Below the pieces are notes generated by a model that had not been told where the DNA came from, searched no databases, and worked only from the letters and a program-made list of their open reading frames with translations. Positions 14,104-17,534 of a stretch of 17,534 nt of DNA are shown in pieces. The position numbers and the translations under genes are program-made. The number at the start of each line of letters is the position of its first letter. Position 1 is the stretch's first letter. This stretch comes from Pseudomonadota bacterium (GTDB lineage: Bacteria > Pseudomonadota > Gammaproteobacteria > Enterobacterales > Enterobacteriaceae), in the NCBI GenBank assembly GCA_023425455.1, contig JAFACP010000210.1, forward strand, positions 1 to 17,534, given 5' to 3'.

Positions 14104-15162
14104 ATGTACGAAAAGGACACGCTTAGCGCACTGGATGCCATTACCGAAGCGCAACGCATCGCGTTTGCCCCGATGCTGTTTCAAACTGCGCTTTGTTTAC
14201 GTAATTCGGGGGTGCTGGACTGGCTTGATAAGCAGGGAATACACGGTGCCACGCTTGAGGAAATAACGGAAAACAGCACGTTGAATACTTATGGCGTCAG
14301 CGTGTTACTGGATATGGGATTAAGCGGCCGGATCGTCACCCATAAAGCGGGACGCTATTATCTGGCGAAAGTAGGACATTTTCTGCTTCACGACGCCATG
14401 ACCCGGGTAAATATGGATTTCACCCAGGATGTCTGTTACCAGGGGCTATTTCATCTGGCGGATGCCCTTCAGGATGAAAAACCTGCCGGACTCTCCGTCT
14501 TCGGCGACTGGCCAACCATCTATCCGGCATTATCGCAATTACCGGCCCAGGCAAAAGAGAGCTGGTTTGCCTTTGACCATTACTATTCCGACGCAGCGTT
14601 TGACGCAGCGTTACCATATATATTCGCAAGCTCGCCGACAAAATTGTACGATGTGGGCGGAAATACCGGGAAATGGGCGCTACGCTGCTGCCGCTATGAC
14701 GACAATGTCGCGGTAACGATCCTCGATCTGCCGCAGCAGATCGCGCTGGCGCAGGAAAACATCGCAAAAGCGGGTTTATCTCATCGCATTGGATTCCATG
14801 CTGTCGATATGCTCAGTGACGCGACGCTGCCGGGTGATGCCGATGTCTGGTGGATGAGCCAGTTCCTGGACTGCTTCTCCCCGGACCAGATTGTCACCAT
14901 GTTGACCCGTGTCGCAAATGTGATGAAGCCTGACGCCAGGCTGTGCGTCATGGAGCTATTCTGGGACGCCCAGAAATTTGAAGCGGCCTCTTTCAGCCTG
15001 AATGCCACCTCGCTTTACTTCACCTGTATGGCGAACGGGAACAGCCGGTTTTACAGCGTAGAGAAATTTTACCACTACCTGGAGCGCGCGGGTTTCCGTG
15101 TGGAGCAGCGGCTGGACAACCTTGGGGTAGGTCATACCTTATTGATTTGTCAAAAAATATGA
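14104..15162 (+). CDS. apeB: SAM-dependent methyltransferase of the aryl polyene cluster
   Basis: 352-residue methyltransferase of the COMT-like class. An N-terminal winged-helix dimerisation part (residues ~1-110, with ITENSTLNTYGVSVLLDMGL) precedes the catalytic domain. SAM motif I is LYDVGGNTGKW (181-191), the acidic motif II region is VTILDLPQQ, and DVWWMSQFLDCFSPDQ resembles the motif IV/V region of plant-type O-methyltransferases. APE head groups carry ring methyls, so this enzyme is thought to methylate the 4-hydroxyaryl head; substrate and timing are inference. The ribosome-binding site is modest (AAAGG, about 11 bases before ATG). Its stop TGA overlaps an ATG (ATGA) opening a mini-ORF chain toward the next gene. 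The letter follows my memory of the ape nomenclature. Confidence 0.85.
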   Translation: MYEKDTLSALDAITEAQRIAFAPMLFQTALCLRNSGVLDWLDKQGIHGATLEEITENSTLNTYGVSVLLDMGLSGRIVTHKAGRYYLAKVGHFLLHDAMTRVNMDFTQDVCYQGLFHLADALQDEKPAGLSVFGDWPTIYPALSQLPAQAKESWFAFDHYYSDAAFDAALPYIFASSPTKLYDVGGNTGKWALRCCRYDDNVAVTILDLPQQIALAQENIAKAGLSHRIGFHAVDMLSDATLPGDADVWWMSQFLDCFSPDQIVTMLTRVANVMKPDARLCVMELFWDAQKFEAASFSLNATSLYFTCMANGNSRFYSVEKFYHYLERAGFRVEQRLDNLGVGHTLLICQKI

Positions 15163-15220
15163 ACAACAGAGCAGGTAAACCTGCCACTTGATGACGGCTT
15201 TCGCGGACGCGCGTAGATGA
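15159..15220 (+). other. chain of two stop/start-coupled mini-ORFs before the chain-length-factor gene
   Basis: The methyltransferase stop overlaps an ATG (ATGA, 15159-15162) that opens MNNRAGKPAT. Its TGA overlaps the next ATG (TGATG, 15189-15193), which opens MTAFADARR. Its TGA in turn overlaps the chain-length-factor start (ATGA, 15217-15220). A GCAGG-TAAA-CCTGC hairpin (15171-15184) lies inside. This could carry reinitiating ribosomes to a gene with a weak ribosome-binding site, or be chance. Confidence 0.3.
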
Positions 15221-15939
15221 AATTTTCACTGAATATTGTTGACTGGCAAGCCAGAGCGCCTGGCCTGAGCGATGCCACAGAGTGGCAGGCGTGGTCACGC
15301 CAGCAGATTGCTCTCGACCCGACGGCGGCGCTGCCTAAACTCTCGGCGCTGCCGATGATGACCGCCCGTCGCCTCAATTCCGGCAGTAAACTGGCGGTAG
15401 ACATTGGCCTCACCATGCTGCGCAAACACGCCATAGAGGCCGTGGTGTACGCCAGCCGTCATGGGGAGCTGGAGCGTAACTACCGCATTTTGCACGCGCT
15501 GGCGACCGAACAGTCCCTCTCACCGACCGATTTCGCCATGTCGGTGCATAACTCGGCGGTAGGTAATCTGACTATCAGCGCTAAGCAGCCGGTTGTCTCC
15601 TCATCCGTCTCCGCCGGGCTGGATACCTTCCAGCAGGGGTTATGTGAAGTACTGAGCCTGCTCCACGCGGGCTACTCTCGCGTACTCCTGGTCGATTTTG
15701 ACGGCGCGCTGCCGAACTTTTACCACCCCTCTCTGCCACCGCAGATGCCCACCTGGCCGTATGCACTGGCGCTGGTTATTGAAGCCGGTAACGCGCTGTG
15801 CTGCGAAACGCGTGGCGGGAGTCGTGGTGAAGAACCGCCTGTTCCGCAAAGCCTGATGTTCCTGCAACATTATCTGAGCGATGCGTCGCAGTTTGACGTT
15901 GCCGGCGAACGCCTGTTCTGGCAGTGGACACGCCAATGA
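15217..15939 (+). CDS. apeC: ketosynthase-like chain length factor ApeC
   Basis: 240-residue protein of the ketoacyl-synt_2 (PF13723) type, about the N-terminal half of a normal KAS II (~410 residues). In APE biosynthesis the homologue ApeC pairs with the full ketosynthase ApeO as an uncommon type II PKS heterodimer and helps set polyene length. Here the region equivalent to the KS nucleophile loop reads VVSSSVSAGLDTF (126-138); by eye the usual Cys aligns with V131. The later HGT and His motifs are absent because the protein ends early. MTARRLNSGSKLAVD and VVYASRHGELERNYRILHAL are family landmarks. An in-frame stop just before 15217 makes this ATG the first possible. It overlaps the next gene by four bases. 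Confidence 0.85.
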   Translation: MKFSLNIVDWQARAPGLSDATEWQAWSRQQIALDPTAALPKLSALPMMTARRLNSGSKLAVDIGLTMLRKHAIEAVVYASRHGELERNYRILHALATEQSLSPTDFAMSVHNSAVGNLTISAKQPVVSSSVSAGLDTFQQGLCEVLSLLHAGYSRVLLVDFDGALPNFYHPSLPPQMPTWPYALALVIEAGNALCCETRGGSRGEEPPVPQSLMFLQHYLSDASQFDVAGERLFWQWTRQ

Positions 15940-16751
15940 ACCGCCCTGTGACCCGCCTCAACTGGCTATGGCGTCTGATGATGACCGGATTCTGCTTCGT
16001 GCTGTTTGGCACGGGTGGGCTGTTACTGTCGCTGGTATGGTTCAACCTGCTGTTGGTTGTCCAGCGCGACCGCGCCAAACGCCGGCGCCTGGCGCGCCGC
16101 AGCATCGCCGTCAGCTTCCGCTTTTTCCTGACCGTTGCCCGCCGCATCGGGGTACTGGACTACCGCATTCATAATCTTGATGCCCTGCGTAATGAACGGG
16201 GCTGTCTGGTCGTCGCCAATCACCCGACGCTGATTGATTACGTGATTCTGGCCTCAGTAATGCCAGAGACCGACTGCCTGGTGAAAAGCGCACTGCTTCG
16301 CAATCCGTTTGTCGGCGGCGTGATCCGCGCGGCGGATTACCTGATCAACAGCGAAGCCGAAACCCTGCTCAGCGCCAGCCGTCAGCGGCTGGCACAGGGC
16401 GATACACTCTTAATCTTCCCGGAAGGCACACGCACCCGCGTCGGAGAGGCACTCTCCCTTCAGCGCGGCGCGGCAAATATCGCCGTACGCTGTCACAGCG
16501 ATCTGCGGGTGGTGCTGATCCACTGCAGTGAACATCTGCTGGATAAAAAAAGCCGCTGGTACGATGTACCGCCGCGTAAACCCGTATTCACCGTGGATGT
16601 CCGCGATCGCGTAAACATCCACGACTTTTACGATGCGAATCAACAAGAACCGGCACTGGCGGCAAGGCAGTTAAACCGGCATCTGCAGCATCGATTAACA
16701 TCAGGCCTTCAATCTTTGTCAGGAATTAATGATGCAAGCGCTTTATCTTGA
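15936..16751 (+). CDS. apeD: 1-acyl-glycerol-3-phosphate-acyltransferase-like protein (LPLAT family)
   Basis: 271-residue membrane-associated acyltransferase. One hydrophobic segment near residues 14-42 (MMTGFCFVLFGTGGLLLSLV and following) leads to the PlsC domain. Block I is NHPTLID with His96 and Asp101 (HX4D). Block III is FPEGTRTR from Phe161, the phosphate-binding motif. A block II-like region is LVKSALLRNPFVGGVIRAADY. In APE clusters such enzymes are believed to attach the polyene to a glycerol-phosphate or sugar lipid anchor; the acceptor is unproven. I chose ATG 15936, which overlaps the apeC stop as ATGA; a GTG four codons earlier is also open. Its last 23 bases overlap the first ACP gene. 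The letter is from the expected ape order. Confidence 0.85.
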   Translation: MNRPVTRLNWLWRLMMTGFCFVLFGTGGLLLSLVWFNLLLVVQRDRAKRRRLARRSIAVSFRFFLTVARRIGVLDYRIHNLDALRNERGCLVVANHPTLIDYVILASVMPETDCLVKSALLRNPFVGGVIRAADYLINSEAETLLSASRQRLAQGDTLLIFPEGTRTRVGEALSLQRGAANIAVRCHSDLRVVLIHCSEHLLDKKSRWYDVPPRKPVFTVDVRDRVNIHDFYDANQQEPALAARQLNRHLQHRLTSGLQSLSGINDASALS

Positions 16752-16989
16752 AATTAAGAATCTCATCATCTCTACGCTGAATCTGGACGAGCTTAGCGCG
16801 GAGGATATCGATACCGATGCCGCGCTGTTTGGCGACGGTCTGGGTCTCGACTCCATCGATGCCCTGGAACTTGGCCTGGCCGTGAAAAACCAGTACGGCG
16901 TGGTGCTTTCTGCAGAAAGCGAAGAGATGCGTCAGCACTTCTTTTCCGTTGCCACGCTGGCCTCTTTTATCAACGCTCAACGCGCCTGA
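16732..16989 (+). CDS. apeE: acyl carrier protein ApeE-type
   Basis: Acyl carrier protein, 85 residues. The phosphopantetheine site is Ser41 in GLGLDSIDALELG; the motif is the canonical DSI. The extended GDGLGLDS loop and ALELGLAVKNQYGV are typical of ACPs in aryl polyene and related pigment clusters, distinct from AcpP. It would carry the aryl starter or growing chain. AGGA ends seven bases before ATG 16732; an adjacent ATG at 16729 is in frame and would add one Met. The reading frame begins within apeD (overlap about 20 bases), so translation is coupled. It needs a phosphopantetheinyl transferase; AcpT is the known partner of this cluster in O157:H7. Confidence 0.9.
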   Translation: MQALYLEIKNLIISTLNLDELSAEDIDTDAALFGDGLGLDSIDALELGLAVKNQYGVVLSAESEEMRQHFFSVATLASFINAQRA

Positions 16990-17002
16990 GACGTGATCCG
17001 TT

Positions 17003-17254
17003 ATGACAGAACAAGAAACGATTTATCAGGAAGTCTGCGGACTTCTGACCAAACTTTTTGACATCGACCCGCAGGATATTACGCCTGAGGCCCGCCTGTA
17101 CGAAGATCTGGAGCTGGACAGCATCGATGCGGTGGACATGATCGTTCATCTGCAGAAGAAGACTGGTAAGAAGATCAAACCGGAGACCTTCAAGTCGGTC
17201 CGCACCGTGCAGGACGTGGTAGACGCCGTCGCTCAGCTGCTGCGCGAAGAGTAA
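17003..17254 (+). CDS. apeF: acyl carrier protein ApeF-type
   Basis: Second acyl carrier protein, 83 residues, 13 bases after the first. The phosphopantetheine Ser40 sits in LEDL-type context: LYEDLELDSIDAVDMIVHLQ, closer to the fatty-acid ACP consensus than its neighbour. The C-terminal helix is DVVDAVAQLLREE. The two ACPs differ strongly in sequence (helix II ALELGLAVK versus AVDMIVHLQ), implying different partners or steps, for example starter loading versus chain extension. Its own ribosome-binding site is weak, so it may depend on ribosomes arriving from the first ACP gene. Confidence 0.9.
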   Translation: MTEQETIYQEVCGLLTKLFDIDPQDITPEARLYEDLELDSIDAVDMIVHLQKKTGKKIKPETFKSVRTVQDVVDAVAQLLREE

Positions 17255-17260
17255 AGCACC

Positions 17261-17534
17261 GTGCGTGGTGGACGGACATTTCCGGCGATCCCACTACTGA
17301 CAGGATTACTGCTGCTGGCGTGGCCCTTCCTGATAGGGTTTGGTTTAACGCATAACAGCCTGCACTGGCTACTGCCGCTGATGGCGCTGATATTGCTGCT
17401 GCGCCTTCGTCAGGCGCGGCAGCAGGCAGGCCCAATGCGTTATGTTATCCAGAGCGTGGCGCTGGCGGGCATTGCGCTCTGCGCAGCCAGCTATCTGCTG
17501 AAAGCCCACCAGTGGCTGCTGCTCTATCCTGTGG
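17261..17534 (+). CDS. apeG: COG4648-type membrane protein of the APE cluster, 5' part (cut by window edge)
   Basis: Start of a predicted integral membrane protein; 91 residues are visible. The start is GTG at 17261, six bases after the apeF stop; the protein opens MRGGRTFPAIPLLTGLLLL. Hydrophobic stretches are IPLLTGLLLLAWPFLIGFG, LHWLLPLMALILLL and VALAGIALCAASYLL, each followed by a short polar turn. Proteins of this kind (COG4648) occur directly after the two ACP genes in APE clusters. Role unknown; perhaps a membrane anchor for the biosynthetic enzymes. No ATG-led alternative gives the same N-terminus. The call rests on context and hydropathy. Confidence 0.7.
   Translation, partial: MRGGRTFPAIPLLTGLLLLAWPFLIGFGLTHNSLHWLLPLMALILLLRLRQARQQAGPMRYVIQSVALAGIALCAASYLLKAHQWLLLYPV

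Noticed and set aside
17190..17435. 81-codon minus-strand frame opposite apeF and apeG
   Set aside because: Antisense to two supported genes, with low-complexity Ala/Arg content.
1..17534. tRNA genes, insertion sequences, attachment repeats or CRISPR near the APE block boundary
   Set aside because: I saw no tRNA-like cloverleaf, transposase, direct repeats or spacer arrays in the window; the left boundary of the accessory block shows only an AT-rich gap.

Overview
The window looks like chromosomal DNA of an enterobacterium close to Enterobacter (Enterobacter, Lelliottia and Leclercia are all possible; the species cannot be fixed by eye). The GC content is moderately high. The rpoH-ftsXEY, rsmD-yhhLMN, zntA-tusA and yhhQ-dcrB-yhhS-yhhT genes follow the E. 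coli K-12 order, and their products are close to the K-12 proteins as I remember them.

Layout. Positions 1-303 (minus) hold the start of a PuuE/GabT-type aminotransferase that runs off the left edge. Next come rpoH (minus) with its terminator, sigma-E promoter and DnaA box, and the cell-division operon ftsY-ftsE-ftsX (minus). rsmD is divergent from ftsY and overlaps yhhL; yhhM faces them and yhhN follows. zntA has a textbook ZntR/MerR-type promoter with a 20-bp spacer. tusA is convergent with zntA. yhhQ, a queuosine-precursor transporter gene, has a short leader that resembles a preQ1-I riboswitch. dcrB ends in a strong terminator lying inside the last codons of the convergent yhhS. yhhT closes the core block.

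From about 13.3 kb to the right edge lies an accessory block: an AT-rich 341-bp control region, then lipoprotein, SAM methyltransferase, short ketosynthase-like chain-length factor, lysophospholipid-type acyltransferase, two acyl carrier proteins and a membrane protein (cut by the window end). This is the first part of an aryl polyene (APE) pigment cluster of the kind found in E. coli CFT073 and in O-island 138 of O157:H7. It sits next to yhhT, where K-12 keeps only the phosphopantetheinyl transferase gene acpT. The genes are tightly packed and partly overlapping, as in one operon. The adenylation, condensing, ketoreductase, dehydratase and export genes should lie to the right.

Most notable for follow-up: the preQ1-I-like leader of yhhQ, the dcrB terminator encoded within yhhS, the APE control region with a possible 8-codon leader peptide, a chain of two stop/start-coupled mini-ORFs before the chain-length-factor gene, and loss of the nucleophilic cysteine in that factor. 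I found no tRNA, rRNA, insertion sequence, CRISPR array or prophage gene.
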